In this document: piece after piece, positions 32,864 to 41,613 of the stretch
Numbering within the stretch: position 1 is the stretch's first letter
Layout: every line of letters begins with the position of its first letter
Origin: Frankia sp. R82
GTDB taxonomy: Bacteria; Actinomycetota; Actinomycetes; Frankiales; Frankiaceae
Length of the DNA: 46,331 nt
Direction of reading: 5' to 3'
Assembly (NCBI RefSeq): GCF_023716925.1
Contig: NZ_JAMQQG010000010.1
Coordinates: 1 to 46,331 of the forward strand
Notes under the pieces: model-generated
Databases searched by the model: none
The model's input: the letters and a program-made list of their open reading frames with translations, nothing else
What the model was told of the DNA's origin: nothing
Made by a program: the position numbers and the translations under genes

Positions 32864-33988
32864 ATGTCGCACACGGGGGAAACTGTGCCGGAGGACCCGA
32901 ACGGGATCTCCAGCTACCAGGACCTGCACGAAGCGATCACCGGCCTGTGGGGACGGTCCAACGACCGGTCGGTCGAGTCACGGACCGGCCTGTCCAAGAC
33001 AACCATCAACGACCTGCGCAACCGGCGCCGTCGGCTCACCGAACACTCGGTGACCCGGATCGTCGAGGCCTTCGACCCGGCCCGCCGCACCGACTGGCTG
33101 GCTGCCTGGTACCGGCTGCAGCGCACAGCCGGGTTGGGAACGGAACCCGACGCCGGCCCGGCCGAAGCGGGAACGGGAGCTGGACCTGAACGTGGGACCG
33201 ACCGGGACGCGGACGAGCCGCCGGCAGCTGCCGTCGGCGCTCCGCCAGCCACTGCTCCGCCAGCCACTGCTCTGCCAGCCACCGGCCCGTCGGCCAGCAA
33301 TCCGGCCGAGCCCGTCCCGGCACGGCCCGGCGAGGGGCGGCCGGTACGACCGGTCCAGGTACTGGTTGTCGCGGCGGTCGGCCTTCTCGGGGTGGGCCTG
33401 GGAGCTGGTATCGGTCTGGGCGCACTGCTGTTCGGTGGCAGCACCGCCTCGACCGCCATGCCGGCCCCGCGCACCGCAGCTGGTCCATCCGGCTGCTACC
33501 ACCTGCCGCTCACGACGACGGCGACCATTGTCGACCAGCGGGGCGCCGGCCAGTACGGGGTCCGGGTCTCCCAGGCCTCCTACACCTACCACGCCGCCTG
33601 GAACCCGTCGTTGGAGGTCGGCGGCAAACTGTCGGCGCCGGTACCGGCCGGCAAGGAACTCGTCGGCGCCGGTTGGGCCGATCCCGGCACGACCGACTCG
33701 ACCCCCCGCCACAACCCGGGCAACGGCCGTTACTACCCCGGGGACGTGCTCACGGTCTCCGAGCAGCTCTGCTTCCGCGGACCGCGCGGCCTCGTGGGTT
33801 ACCCGGGCTATCCCGGCATCACCACCCGCATCTACCTCATGCTGGTCGACAAGGGCGGGGCGACGGTGTTGGCCCGAGACGCCGAACGGCTCGACGGGTT
33901 CACCGACCGCGACCTGGCTGTCCGCGGGGCGGACATCATCGGCTACTTCGACGTCCCGTCGGCGACGATGACGCCCCCGGCCAGCTGA
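32864..33988 (+). CDS. Membrane-anchored HTH protein with extracytoplasmic domain
   Basis: A protein of 374 residues. The N-terminal XRE-like HTH (about 15-72) reads ESRTGLSKTTINDLRNRRRRL and ITRIVEAFDP-like helix TRIVEAFDPARR. A Pro/Ala-rich linker (about 95-162) includes PPATAPPATALPATG, encoded by a 15-bp tandem repeat. One helix follows (about 164-190, VLVVAAVGLLGVGLGAG), then an outside domain of about 180 residues with two cysteines (SGCYHLPL; EQLCFRG). The layout suggests a ToxR-like or RodZ-like one-component membrane regulator. I do not recognise the outer domain. ATG 32864 is preceded by GGAAG. Confidence 0.75.
   Translation: MSHTGETVPEDPNGISSYQDLHEAITGLWGRSNDRSVESRTGLSKTTINDLRNRRRRLTEHSVTRIVEAFDPARRTDWLAAWYRLQRTAGLGTEPDAGPAEAGTGAGPERGTDRDADEPPAAAVGAPPATAPPATALPATGPSASNPAEPVPARPGEGRPVRPVQVLVVAAVGLLGVGLGAGIGLGALLFGGSTASTAMPAPRTAAGPSGCYHLPLTTTATIVDQRGAGQYGVRVSQASYTYHAAWNPSLEVGGKLSAPVPAGKELVGAGWADPGTTDSTPRHNPGNGRYYPGDVLTVSEQLCFRGPRGLVGYPGYPGITTRIYLMLVDKGGATVLARDAERLDGFTDRDLAVRGADIIGYFDVPSATMTPPAS
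33245..33289 (+). repeat. 15-bp tandem triplication in the HTH-TM gene
   Basis: Unit ccagccactgctccg is repeated three times with a few changes. It encodes the PPATA-type linker. Confidence 0.75.
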
Positions 33989-34018
33989 TCGGCTGGCCCG
34001 GGTCGAGCCAGCACGTGG

Positions 34019-34774
34019 TCACGTGGTGGCCGTGGCCAGGGCCCGGTACTCGAACCTGGTCAGCACCGCGTCGGCGCCGGGCGCCTCGACGCCGACGGCG
34101 CGCCCGGTGAAACCTCCGGCGACCTCTGTCGAGAGGTACCGGCCGTCCACGGCGGCGAGCGCACGGAACTCGCCGTCCTCGAGGTGACCCAGGTGGAGCT
34201 GGTCGGGGCCCTCGGGAAAGGTGCGCGTCTCGGGGTACGCGACCGCACGGATGGCCAGTGCCTGATCGGTTCCGATGCCGGTGACCGTGGCCAGAGTCTG
34301 GTCGAGCGGGCCGACGACCACTCGCGCCGAGAGCACGTCGCCGCGCCGTTCGAGCGCGGCCCAGTGCGCGTCGTCAAACCGGACGATGAGGCAGACGTCG
34401 CCGGCCGAGACGGTGGCGGTGGTCTGCCAGTGCGGGTCCTGGGTTCGTACCGCGAGCAGGCCACGCGCCTCGCGGGCCGTGGGTTCCCGGCCGGCCGACA
34501 GCACGATGCCACCGTCCTGGCCGCCCCCGCCACTGCCGCCCCCGCTGCCCTCGTCGTCGTGGGTGCGGGTGCGGGGACGGATGAACGTCCGTGGATCGGG
34601 CCCCGGCGAGATCCACCGAGGATGCAGCGTCGGGGACGTATATTCCTCGACAAAGGAGGTGTGTGCCGGGGGAACCGGAAAACGGTCTGGCACGACGACG
34701 GGCCAGTCCTCGATCCAGTTGATGCCGGCTGGGAACTCGTCTGGCTGAGGGCCGATCTTGCCACGCTCCGACAT
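34019..34774 (-). pseudogene. GH43 (beta-xylosidase-like) C-terminal domain remnant
   Basis: About 250 codons remain open. They contain INWIEDWPVVVPDRFPVP, the family link between the five-bladed catalytic propeller and the C-terminal concanavalin-like domain. That domain follows with RTQDPHWQTTATVSAGDVCL, IVRFDDAHWAALERRGDVLS and VVVGPLDQTLATV. The whole catalytic propeller is missing: to the right of about 34725 the sequence reads instead as a kinase fragment on the opposite strand. A Gly/Ser-rich expansion (SGGGSGGGG) interrupts the domain. It may be translated from ATG 34774, but it would lack hydrolase activity. Confidence 0.6.
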
Positions 34775-34903
34775 CGACTCGCCCTGCGTGGCCGGGAAGG
34801 CGGCGCAAACAGCGTCACCGTCTCCGACGAGCTGCTGGAACGCTTTTTCACCGACTTCCAGGAACCCGTGGGCGAAGGTGAACGCATCATTGTGCAGAAA
34901 TAG
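34721..34903 (+). pseudogene. C-terminal fragment of a P-loop kinase-like (AAA_33) protein
   Basis: The frame gives ELVWLRADLATLRHRLALRG, then VTVSDELLERFFTDFQEP and VGEGERIIVQK before TAG. This is the LID and final helix pattern of small P-loop kinases of the AAA_33/gluconokinase-like type. The P-loop half is absent. It meets the GH43 remnant head-on at about 34723-34739. Both are cut at the same point, as expected for a deletion or recombination junction. Confidence 0.5.
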
Positions 34904-34952
34904 GTCGAGAGGGAGAGGGTGCCCTGCGTGGGGTTGACACAAGGTAACTGTC

Positions 34953-35834
34953 ATGATTCGTGAAACGCGGATCGCGGACCCTGATGCCGGTCCCTACGAT
35001 CTGACCTCCGGCCCCGACGGGGCGCTGTGGCTCACGATGGTCCATGCCGGGCGAATCGCCCGGCTGACCAGCGACGGTCAGCTCGACTCGTACCAGCTCG
35101 CCCCGGCCTCCTGCGGGCCGTCGATCATCGTTGAGGGCCCGGACGGTGCGTTGTGGTTCACCCGCAACCGCGACCATCGGATCGGAAGGATCACTCTGGA
35201 CGGCGAGACCGGCTCGAGGCCCGTTCCCACTCCGGAGAGCGGGCCCTTCGGCCTCGCCCTCGGCCCGGACGGCGCGCTGTGGTTCACCGAGATGAACAGC
35301 GACCAGATCGGACGCATCGCCGCGGACGGCACCATCACCGAGTTCTCGCTGCCGGTCGCCCACGCCTTTCCGGCGGCGATCACCGCCGGAGCCGACGAGG
35401 CCCTCTGGTTCGCCCTCAACCAGGCGAACGCGATCGGACGTATCACCCTCGACGGGCAGACCACGGTTTACCCGCTGCCCACTCCCAGCGCCGCCCCGGT
35501 CGGGATCTGCCAGGGCACCGATGGCGATCTCTGGTTCGCCGAGATCGCCGCCGGTCAGATAGGTCGGATCAGCCCGGACGGACTGATCGAGGAGTTCCCG
35601 CTCCCTGATCGGGACGCCCGACCGCATGCGATCATTGCCGACCCGACCGCTGGTGGTTGCTGGTTCACCGAATGGGCCGTGGGTCGGATTGGGTACATCA
35701 CCGCGGCCGGCCGGATCGACGAATACGACCTGCCGACGCCCTCCAGTGAACCGCACGGCCTCACCATCGCCCCCGATGGCTCGCTCCACGTCGCCCTCGA
35801 GACCGGTGGGATCGCGCGACTGGAGCGGCGATAA
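34953..35834 (+). CDS. vgb: Virginiamycin B lyase (Vgb-like)
   Basis: A protein of 293 residues, close to the usual 290-300. Vgb lyases linearise type B streptogramins by C-O bond cleavage with Mg2+, without hydrolysis. The sequence is a seven-bladed propeller with repeating GPDGALWFTxxxxxxIGRI units (DGALWLTMVHAGRI, DGALWFTRNRDHRI, DGALWFTEMNSDQI, DGDLWFAEIAAGQI, GCWFTEWAVGRI). The active-site part is probably the C-terminal SSEPHGLTIAPDGSL with the later ALETG, where a conserved histidine and glutamate are expected. ATG 34953 follows AAGGT. Many environmental homologues are never tested, so resistance is inference. Confidence 0.85.
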   Translation: MIRETRIADPDAGPYDLTSGPDGALWLTMVHAGRIARLTSDGQLDSYQLAPASCGPSIIVEGPDGALWFTRNRDHRIGRITLDGETGSRPVPTPESGPFGLALGPDGALWFTEMNSDQIGRIAADGTITEFSLPVAHAFPAAITAGADEALWFALNQANAIGRITLDGQTTVYPLPTPSAAPVGICQGTDGDLWFAEIAAGQIGRISPDGLIEEFPLPDRDARPHAIIADPTAGGCWFTEWAVGRIGYITAAGRIDEYDLPTPSSEPHGLTIAPDGSLHVALETGGIARLERR

Positions 35835-35925
35835 GGGACAGTCAACTCAAAGTCGACCTCGATCCGCCGTCTCAGGTGGCAGTTTGACTGCGTCCCATGA
35901 AGGAAGCCCGCCGAATGCTATGAGC

Positions 35926-36453
35926 TCACCGGTCCTCGGGTACCAGCATTCTCACTGCGGCTCCCGCGAAGGGCCCCAGTGGGACGAAAAAGAAAGGGGG
36001 CGCATCCATTGCGACGGCCAATGTCAGTGCGCTCAGCAGGATGAAGCTGAGTGTCATTGCTGCGTGCCACCGCCATGGCCGGATATCAGCTGGCCGGATT
36101 TCGGCCGGCTGGACGTCGGTCGGAAAGGTCGGGTCTCTGTGGGATGCATCGTCATCGATGCGCGTTGGATCCGGCTCCACGATGGGTGATTGCGGCGGGC
36201 TTTCCGAGGCTCTCCTGCCGAGATGGATCGGCTGGCCGCTCCTTTCTTCCAGATATGGCCGGGTCGAAAACAGGGTGACGGTCGCACTCGCGGCTACGGC
36301 GAGCCCGAACGCAACAAGGAGCCAGCTCCCGCCCAGGTCGATAAAATGCTCGATCGGAAGTGTCATTGCTATTAGCAAGGCCACTGAAAGAATGTCTCGA
36401 ACCCACCGGAACCAAGACTTTTGGCCGACTTTTCCGAGGCGCTTTCGGCGCAT
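35926..36453 (-). CDS. Small membrane protein of unknown function
   Basis: A protein of 175 residues. A basic N-terminus (MRRKRLGKVGQKSWF) precedes two helices (ILSVALLIAMTLPIEHFI and WLLVAFGLAVAASATVTLF). A hydrophilic loop (about 70-125) follows, then two more helices (MTLSFILLSALTLAVAM and FFFVPLGPFAGAAVRML). Four-helix hairpins of this kind are not diagnostic. Base composition is somewhat less GC-rich than its neighbours, a weak hint of foreign origin. The gene ends convergently with vgb, 92 bp away. No function is assigned. Confidence 0.6.
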   Translation of the reverse strand: MRRKRLGKVGQKSWFRWVRDILSVALLIAMTLPIEHFIDLGGSWLLVAFGLAVAASATVTLFSTRPYLEERSGQPIHLGRRASESPPQSPIVEPDPTRIDDDASHRDPTFPTDVQPAEIRPADIRPWRWHAAMTLSFILLSALTLAVAMDAPPFFFVPLGPFAGAAVRMLVPEDR

Positions 36454-36549
36454 CTCTGTCTGCCGGTCTGTGCTGGTCGCGGTGAATTACTCCGTCCGCC
36501 TCTGGAGAGATTTCAAGTGCTGCGCTTTCCACGCTCTGCGCGGGGTCGC

Positions 36550-36700
36550 GTGCTCGGGCATCGGTCGCTTCCAGGCCGATGAACTCCACGGACTGGTGAC
36601 CGTCGAACGTCTCCGTGTGCCGGCCGGCCTCGGGAAGCCGAGGCGCTGGTACAGGCGAACGGCGCGTTCGTTGGAGGCGGTGACGTAGGGCGGATCGTAA
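36550..36700 (-). pseudogene. GNAT acetyltransferase C-terminal remnant, frameshifted
   Basis: One frame reads YVTASNERAVRLYQRLGF (36687-36634), the classic final motif of GNAT acetyltransferases. A second frame continues with RHTETFDGHQSVEFIGLEAT (about 36620-36560), the expected last strand. They join only across a frameshift near 36630. No acetyl-CoA loop is found upstream. It lies between the LysR gene and the membrane protein gene. Confidence 0.6.
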
Positions 36701-36786
36701 CGCCACGCGTCCCGTTCGCCGAAACCCGGCGTCATCCGCCGCTTCGACCGCACTGCTCCCGTCCGTTCCGAACGCCTGACCACCCA

Positions 36787-37668
36787 TCAGCGTGTTTCTC
36801 CCAGCTGCTGGCGCAGCACGGTCTGGAAGGCGGTGAGGTTCGGGTTCGTGCCGTTGCGGTCAAGCCAGGTCAGGGTCAGCGTCGTGTGCAGATCGGCGGC
36901 GTCGACCGCCACCATGGCCACCTCGCCTCGCGCGGCCGGGGGGCGCGCCGCGATCCGAGGCAGCAGCGCGCAGCCCATCCCCGCTGCCACACAGGCGCTG
37001 AGAGTGGCGATGCTAGACACCTCAGCGACGGGCTCCCGGGCAGCCGTCGCGGCGAAGGCGTCGTCGAACATCTCCCGAAAGCCGCAGCCCCGGCCGGTGG
37101 CCAGGAAGGGCTCCCGGCCGAGTTCCGCCAGGTGCGCTCGATCGCGCCGGGCCAGTGGATGGGCCGTGGGCACGATGACCACCAACGGTTCCTGGGCCAG
37201 TTTTTCCGAGCGCAGGGCCGGGTCGGGCGGCGGATCGCCGAAGGTGAGGCAGAGATCGAGATCGCCCCGGCGCACCGCCTGGTACAGCTCGCCGCGGTTG
37301 TGCTGCGCCACGCGCACCCGTACCTGCGGGTACAGCGCGCGGTGCTGCGCCAGCACCGCCGGCAGCAGGTGCGCGCTCACCGTTTCCAGGGCGCCGACCG
37401 CGAGCTCTGTGCTGGGCTGTGAGATCGCGAGGCGGGCTTCCTCGACGAGAACGAAGATCCTGCTCACGTACTCCGAGAGCGCCACCCCCGACGCGGTCAG
37501 CCGGATCTGGCGCTGTGAGCGGTCGAGCAGGGGGACGCCGAGGTCGCGCTCGAGTGCCTGAATCTGATCGCTGACGCTGGACTGCGCGTAGTGCAGCTCT
37601 CTCGCCGCCTGCGTGATGTTGAGGGTACGGGCCACCGTCTCGAACGTACGAAGATGTTTCAGCTCCAC
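36787..37668 (-). CDS. LysR-family transcriptional regulator
   Basis: A regulator of 293 residues. The N-terminal winged HTH (about 1-60) reads LKHLRTFETVARTLNITQAA, RELHYAQSSVSDQIQALE and DLGVPLLDRS. The C-terminal substrate-binding lobes (about 88-290) show LRRGDLDLCLTF-like RRGDLDLCLTFGDPP and IVPTAHPLARRD. GTG 37668 follows AGAGGG. It is divergent from the MFS exporter at 37830 with a 161-bp shared promoter region. That arrangement is typical of a LysR regulator controlling its neighbour. The inducer is unknown. Confidence 0.92.
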   Translation of the reverse strand: MELKHLRTFETVARTLNITQAARELHYAQSSVSDQIQALERDLGVPLLDRSQRQIRLTASGVALSEYVSRIFVLVEEARLAISQPSTELAVGALETVSAHLLPAVLAQHRALYPQVRVRVAQHNRGELYQAVRRGDLDLCLTFGDPPPDPALRSEKLAQEPLVVIVPTAHPLARRDRAHLAELGREPFLATGRGCGFREMFDDAFAATAAREPVAEVSSIATLSACVAAGMGCALLPRIAARPPAARGEVAMVAVDAADLHTTLTLTWLDRNGTNPNLTAFQTVLRQQLGETR

Positions 37669-37708
37669 AGCCCGGGCCCTCTCCCTGGATCCATCGGCTC
37701 ATCCGATG

Positions 37709-37723
37709 ATACTCAACGGATAT
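37709..37723. promoter_or_regulatory. Candidate LysR box between the LysR and MFS genes
   Basis: atactcaacggatat contains the T-N11-A LysR consensus with partial ATA...TAT dyad symmetry. It is 41 bp upstream of the LysR start and 107 bp upstream of the MFS start. Confidence 0.4.
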
Positions 37724-37829
37724 TCCCGGTGCGACCGGCCGTAATTCTCGTTCCTGGGCACATGTAATGGCCCTGTCGCCGCCCGGCGAAGCCGGTGCGG
37801 CAGCCGATTCCGGAACAGGGAGAAAACGC

Positions 37830-39314
37830 ATGACGCCGGTGGAACCGTCGCCTGTCGTGGCACCACCGACTGTCGTGGCACCACCGACTGTCGTGGCACT
37901 GCCGTCGGCACCGGCACCGCCGACCAGCAGGCCGCCGCGCGCCCTGCTGGTCGGGCTTTCGCTCGGCTATTTCATGGTCCTGCTGGACCTGACCATTGTT
38001 TCGGTGGCGCTCCCGGCGATCTCCCGAAGTATGCAGGTCGGCCTGAGCGGTCTGCAGTGGGTCAGCAACGGCTACACGGTGACGTTTGCCGCCGTGCTGC
38101 TCACCGCGGGATGGCTGTCGGACCGTTTCGGTGCCAGGCGGGTCTTTCTCTGTGGACTGATCGCTTTTGGTGTGCTTTCCGGTGTCTCGGCCGCCGCGAC
38201 CAGCCTTCCCATGCTGGTGGCGCTGAGACTTGCGCTCGGTGTGGCTGGAGCACTCCTGCTGCCAGCTTCCCTCGCGGTGATAGCCCATGCCTACGCCGAG
38301 CCGGCCGAGCGGGCCCGCGCGATAGGAACCTGGGCGGCGATCACCGGCGCCGCGTTGGCCGCCGGGCCGGTGGTAGGCGGCATACTGACCGAGACGGTCG
38401 GTTGGCGCGCGATCTTCCTGGTCAACGTGCCGCTGGCCCTGACAAGCCTGGTTCTTTCGGCCCGGTACGCCCCGGAGACCGCGCGCAGGCAGCGCGGCGG
38501 GTTGGATTTGCCCGGGCAGATCAGCGGTGTTCTCGCGCTGGCCGCTGTGGTCTACGCGCTGGTCGAGGGTCCGGTCAGGGGCTGGGCAGCCGCAGAGGTA
38601 CTGGGCGCCTTCGCGGTCACGGTGGCCTCGGCCGCGGCCTTCGTCGGTGCCGAGACGCGCGCCGGTGACGCGGCACTGCTTCCGCCGCGCATGTTCCGTA
38701 GCCGCGGCTTCTCGGCTGCGCTGGTGGCCGGTCTGCTGGCCAACTTCGGTCTGTCGGGGCTCCTGTTCGTACTGTCGCTGTTCCTCCAGGAGGCCCGCGG
38801 ATACTCGGCGTTCGGCGCCGGACTGGCCTTCCTGCCACTGACCGTCCCCACCGCCGTCAATCCGATTCTCACCGGTCGCCTCGTCGGTCGGATCGGTCCC
38901 CGCCGCCCCGCCACGCTCGGCTTCGTCCTCATGAGCGCCGGCGCACTGATCCAGGCACCGTTCACGGGCAACTCCGGCGTCGCGCTGGCCGCGACCGTGG
39001 TGGGTCTGCTGGTGTTCGGGTTCGGTATCTCCTTCGCCCTGCCTGCTCTGGTCGCCGGGGTGGCCGGCAGCGTCCCGGTGGAGTTCGCCGGCATCGGTGC
39101 AGGTGCACTCAACTGCGCTCGTCAGGTGGGTGCTGCCCTGGGCGTCGCCGTCCTCGGCGTGGTCCTCGGTCTGGCGTCGTCCAGCGCTGCCGGCACCCGA
39201 TACGCGCTGGTTGTCGGCGGGGTGGTGCTGTCGGCCGGCGCGATCGTCACCGCCACCTCGCTGCGCGGCCTCACCCCGGATGAGAACCCTGGACGTGCGG
39301 CCGCGAGACGTTGA
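37830..39314 (+). CDS. MFS exporter, DHA2 (EmrB/QacA) family
   Basis: A proton-driven multidrug-type exporter of 494 residues with about 14 helices. TM1 carries FMVLLDLTIVSVALPAI, the DHA2 version of motif D1. LSDRFGARRV is motif A, and the motif C region in TM5 reads AAITGAALAAGPVVGG. An N-terminal tail of about 35 residues has VVAPPTVVAPPTVVA, encoded by an 18-bp tandem repeat (37853-37906). ATG 37830 follows AGGGAGAAAA and is preferred to ATG 37767. Regulation by the divergent LysR gene is likely. The substrate is unknown. Confidence 0.92.
   Translation: MTPVEPSPVVAPPTVVAPPTVVALPSAPAPPTSRPPRALLVGLSLGYFMVLLDLTIVSVALPAISRSMQVGLSGLQWVSNGYTVTFAAVLLTAGWLSDRFGARRVFLCGLIAFGVLSGVSAAATSLPMLVALRLALGVAGALLLPASLAVIAHAYAEPAERARAIGTWAAITGAALAAGPVVGGILTETVGWRAIFLVNVPLALTSLVLSARYAPETARRQRGGLDLPGQISGVLALAAVVYALVEGPVRGWAAAEVLGAFAVTVASAAAFVGAETRAGDAALLPPRMFRSRGFSAALVAGLLANFGLSGLLFVLSLFLQEARGYSAFGAGLAFLPLTVPTAVNPILTGRLVGRIGPRRPATLGFVLMSAGALIQAPFTGNSGVALAATVVGLLVFGFGISFALPALVAGVAGSVPVEFAGIGAGALNCARQVGAALGVAVLGVVLGLASSSAAGTRYALVVGGVVLSAGAIVTATSLRGLTPDENPGRAAARR
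37853..37906 (+). repeat. 18-bp tandem triplication in the MFS N-terminal tail
   Basis: Unit tgtcgtggcaccaccgac at 37853-37870 and 37871-37888, with a diverged third copy to 37906. In-frame and confined to the cytoplasmic tail. Confidence 0.85.
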
Positions 39315-39353
39315 CCTGACAGTCCCTGCCCAGTGCCAACCGGATGGGATGGG

Positions 39354-40364
39354 TCAGTGGTCGATCAGGTCGATCAGGTCGTCGGCGATGCGGTGCACGA
39401 CGGCGAGGGCCTCCAGCTCGGCGACCCACCGCGCGGGCAGGGCCTGACTGCCGTAGGCGGCCCCGAGCAGGTTTCCCGCGATGGCACCGGTGCTGTCGCT
39501 GTCGCCGCCGTGGTTGACCGCCGCGAGCAGGCCGGCGACGACATCACCCCGGCAGGCCAGCGCGCAGTACACCGCGATGGCCAGCGCCTCCTCGGCGATC
39601 CAGCCGGCGCCGACCGCGGCAACATCCTCGGCCCTGGGGCCGCCGGTCGCCGCCTCGGCGAGCCTGACCGCCCGCGCGAGTGCGTCGTGGGTCTCCCGCG
39701 CACCGATCCCGGACCCCTCGGCATCCAGGGTCCGCCCGACCGCCGCCTGGAGGGAAACGCCGGCCACAAGGTCGGCGACCAGGCCAGCGAACAGACCCGT
39801 CGATCGGATCCCGGTGGGGTGGCCATGGGTCTGTACCGTGCATTCCTCGGCGAGCTCGCGGGCCCGGTCGTGGGCATGGACGAGACCAAACGGGGCGCTG
39901 CGCATCACCGTCCCGCAGCCCTTGCTGTTCGGGTTCCTGGGCTGTGCGAACGTGCCCATGTCTGGGGATTCCAGGCCCGAAAGGCAGGCGTTTCCGGGAG
40001 CCCTGCGGGCATAGAGAACCCGCTCGGCGGCCAGGCCCGTCGCATCTGCGGGCGGATGTCGCCTGGACTGCGTGTCGAGCCAGCGCAGATGCGCCCGGTA
40101 GACCTCGACCGCCACATCGCTGCTGCCGCTGCGGGCCGCTCCGATCAGGCCCTCGGCGGTGAACAGGGTCATCTGCGTGTCGTCGGTGCAGGCTGCGAGC
40201 ACTCCGCCATAGCTTGCGGTCAGGCCGGTGACGCCGGCCGGGCCGTGCTTCGCACGGATCGCGTCCAGCGTGCCGAGGAACTCGATGCCCGCGCCGAGCG
40301 CGTCACCAAGGTGGCCACCAAGCAGGCAGCCTCGAACACGGTCAGCAGGCGTGAGGGTGGTCAA
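39354..40364 (-). CDS. ADP-ribosylglycohydrolase family protein
   Basis: An enzyme of 336 residues of the DraG/ARH type that removes ADP-ribose from proteins or nucleic acids using two Mg2+ ions. Metal-site motifs are present at both ends: GGHLGDALGAGIEF near the start, ACTDDTQMTLFTAEGL at about residue 60, and NHGGDSDSTGAIAGNLLGA near the C-terminus. The middle also keeps NSKGCGTVMRSAPFGL and THGHPTGI. All expected catalytic acids look intact. TTG 40364 is chosen because GGGGA precedes it and the conserved sequence begins right after it. It is convergent with the MFS gene. No nitrogenase or toxin target is adjacent. Confidence 0.88.
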   Translation of the reverse strand: MTTLTPADRVRGCLLGGHLGDALGAGIEFLGTLDAIRAKHGPAGVTGLTASYGGVLAACTDDTQMTLFTAEGLIGAARSGSSDVAVEVYRAHLRWLDTQSRRHPPADATGLAAERVLYARRAPGNACLSGLESPDMGTFAQPRNPNSKGCGTVMRSAPFGLVHAHDRARELAEECTVQTHGHPTGIRSTGLFAGLVADLVAGVSLQAAVGRTLDAEGSGIGARETHDALARAVRLAEAATGGPRAEDVAAVGAGWIAEEALAIAVYCALACRGDVVAGLLAAVNHGGDSDSTGAIAGNLLGAAYGSQALPARWVAELEALAVVHRIADDLIDLIDH

Positions 40365-40876
40365 GATTCCCCGTTCCGAACCACAGGACTGATCGTGGGA
40401 CGCGTGTCGGCGACCGAAGGACCTTACGAACAGCAGGAACCCGCCCGTTCCGGCCCCTCGCCGGTCGGAATGATGTCTGCGCATGGAAGACCAGAGCGCC
40501 TGCGTGGGGAAGAGTAGCGAGCCTGCGGTGGCCAGGGTAGCTGCGCGGTCGTTCGCTACGCCGGCCGGTACGCCAGATCGGCGCAGCGACGACATCGCCG
40601 TCGTCCCGCTGGCCCTGCTCGGCCCCTGACCGTCACGGGCAGTCGTGGATCGGCGGGCTTCGATGCCGAGCGGCGTTGGCCGGGGGCCGTGGGCCTGATC
40701 CGCGGCCATTCGATAATGTCCGGGGACGGCATCTGGCTGCAAACCGGACCGCGACCGGAGCGGTTAACGTCGGAGGATCCGTGTGGTCGGCCGTGGTGCG
40801 CGAGACCCGGGTTGTAGTGCACATCGTGGTGTGATGCGAAAAACCCTGGCCCTGTTTGATTAGAGGAGTGGGCGGC
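40365..40876. other. Intergenic region, no gene recognised
   Basis: About 500 bp between the divergent glycohydrolase and the frameshifted membrane gene. It should hold both promoters; I see no clear elements or repeats. Confidence 0.4.
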
Positions 40877-41613
40877 GTGCCGCAGAACAACGAGGTCCGG
40901 TCGGATGACGAGCCTGATCCGTTCTACGGGCTCGTACTTGACGAGGACTTTGTTCGGGGGGCGACGGCATTCGAGCCGCCGGCCAGAACCAGGGCCGCGA
41001 TCGCTCGTTTCGGCTCCGCAAACGCCACTGCACCTCCTTCATCACCTCCTATCTTGGGTACTCCCTCGATCCCGTCGGCCGGTTTGCTCCCAGCACCATC
41101 CATCCGCTGCACACCCGTTGGGATGCGGGTGACCGTCACGTCGTCTGCGGTCTCAGTGTCCGTTCGTCCCTCCACAGCGTGCTGATGCCGGAGTTCACCG
41201 GGCAGGTGCACGGCGCCGATCAGGCGCTGGTCTTCCCCGCCGGTACCTGCTTCCGCCGCGACGAACAGGGACTGCAGCAGGAGGTGAACTGCGACCGGCC
41301 GCACACCGACCAGAGCGTGGGCCCGGCGGCCCTGGCCGGCCTGCCCGGTAGTGAGCTGCCGTCCCCGTCGGAGTTCGACCGGATGGCCGCCGCGGCCTGT
41401 GCGCCACTGCACGCCCCGTACCTGCGTCAGTCCCGCTTCGGTGGTGCGACGGTGACTGCCGGCTGGCATCTGCTCAATGCGGAAAGCTGGCGGGCCGGCA
41501 CCCGTTCCATCACCTGCCTCGTCCGCTTCACCGATGCGGCGGACCAGCCGAAAGAGGTGACCGGCCGGTTCACCCCAGGCGCTGTCACCGAGCCGGGCAC
41601 CGTCGCGACCTGA
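40877..41613 (+). pseudogene. Frameshifted actinobacterial membrane protein gene lacking its TM segment
   Basis: GTG 40877, after GAGGAG, opens a frame with DDEPDPFYGLVLDEDFVRGA and ARTRAAIARF. This is the standard N-terminus of a conserved Streptomyces/Frankia family of anchored proteins. The matching C-terminal part appears in another frame from about 41041: YLGYSLDPVGRFAPSTIHPL, HTRWDAGDRHVVCGLSV, through CFRRDEQGLQQEV to the TGA at 41611-41613. The transmembrane helix that should join them is missing, so a deletion plus frameshift occurred around 41010-41040. A truncated soluble C-terminal part could start at ATG 41182, but the native protein cannot be made. Confidence 0.65.
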
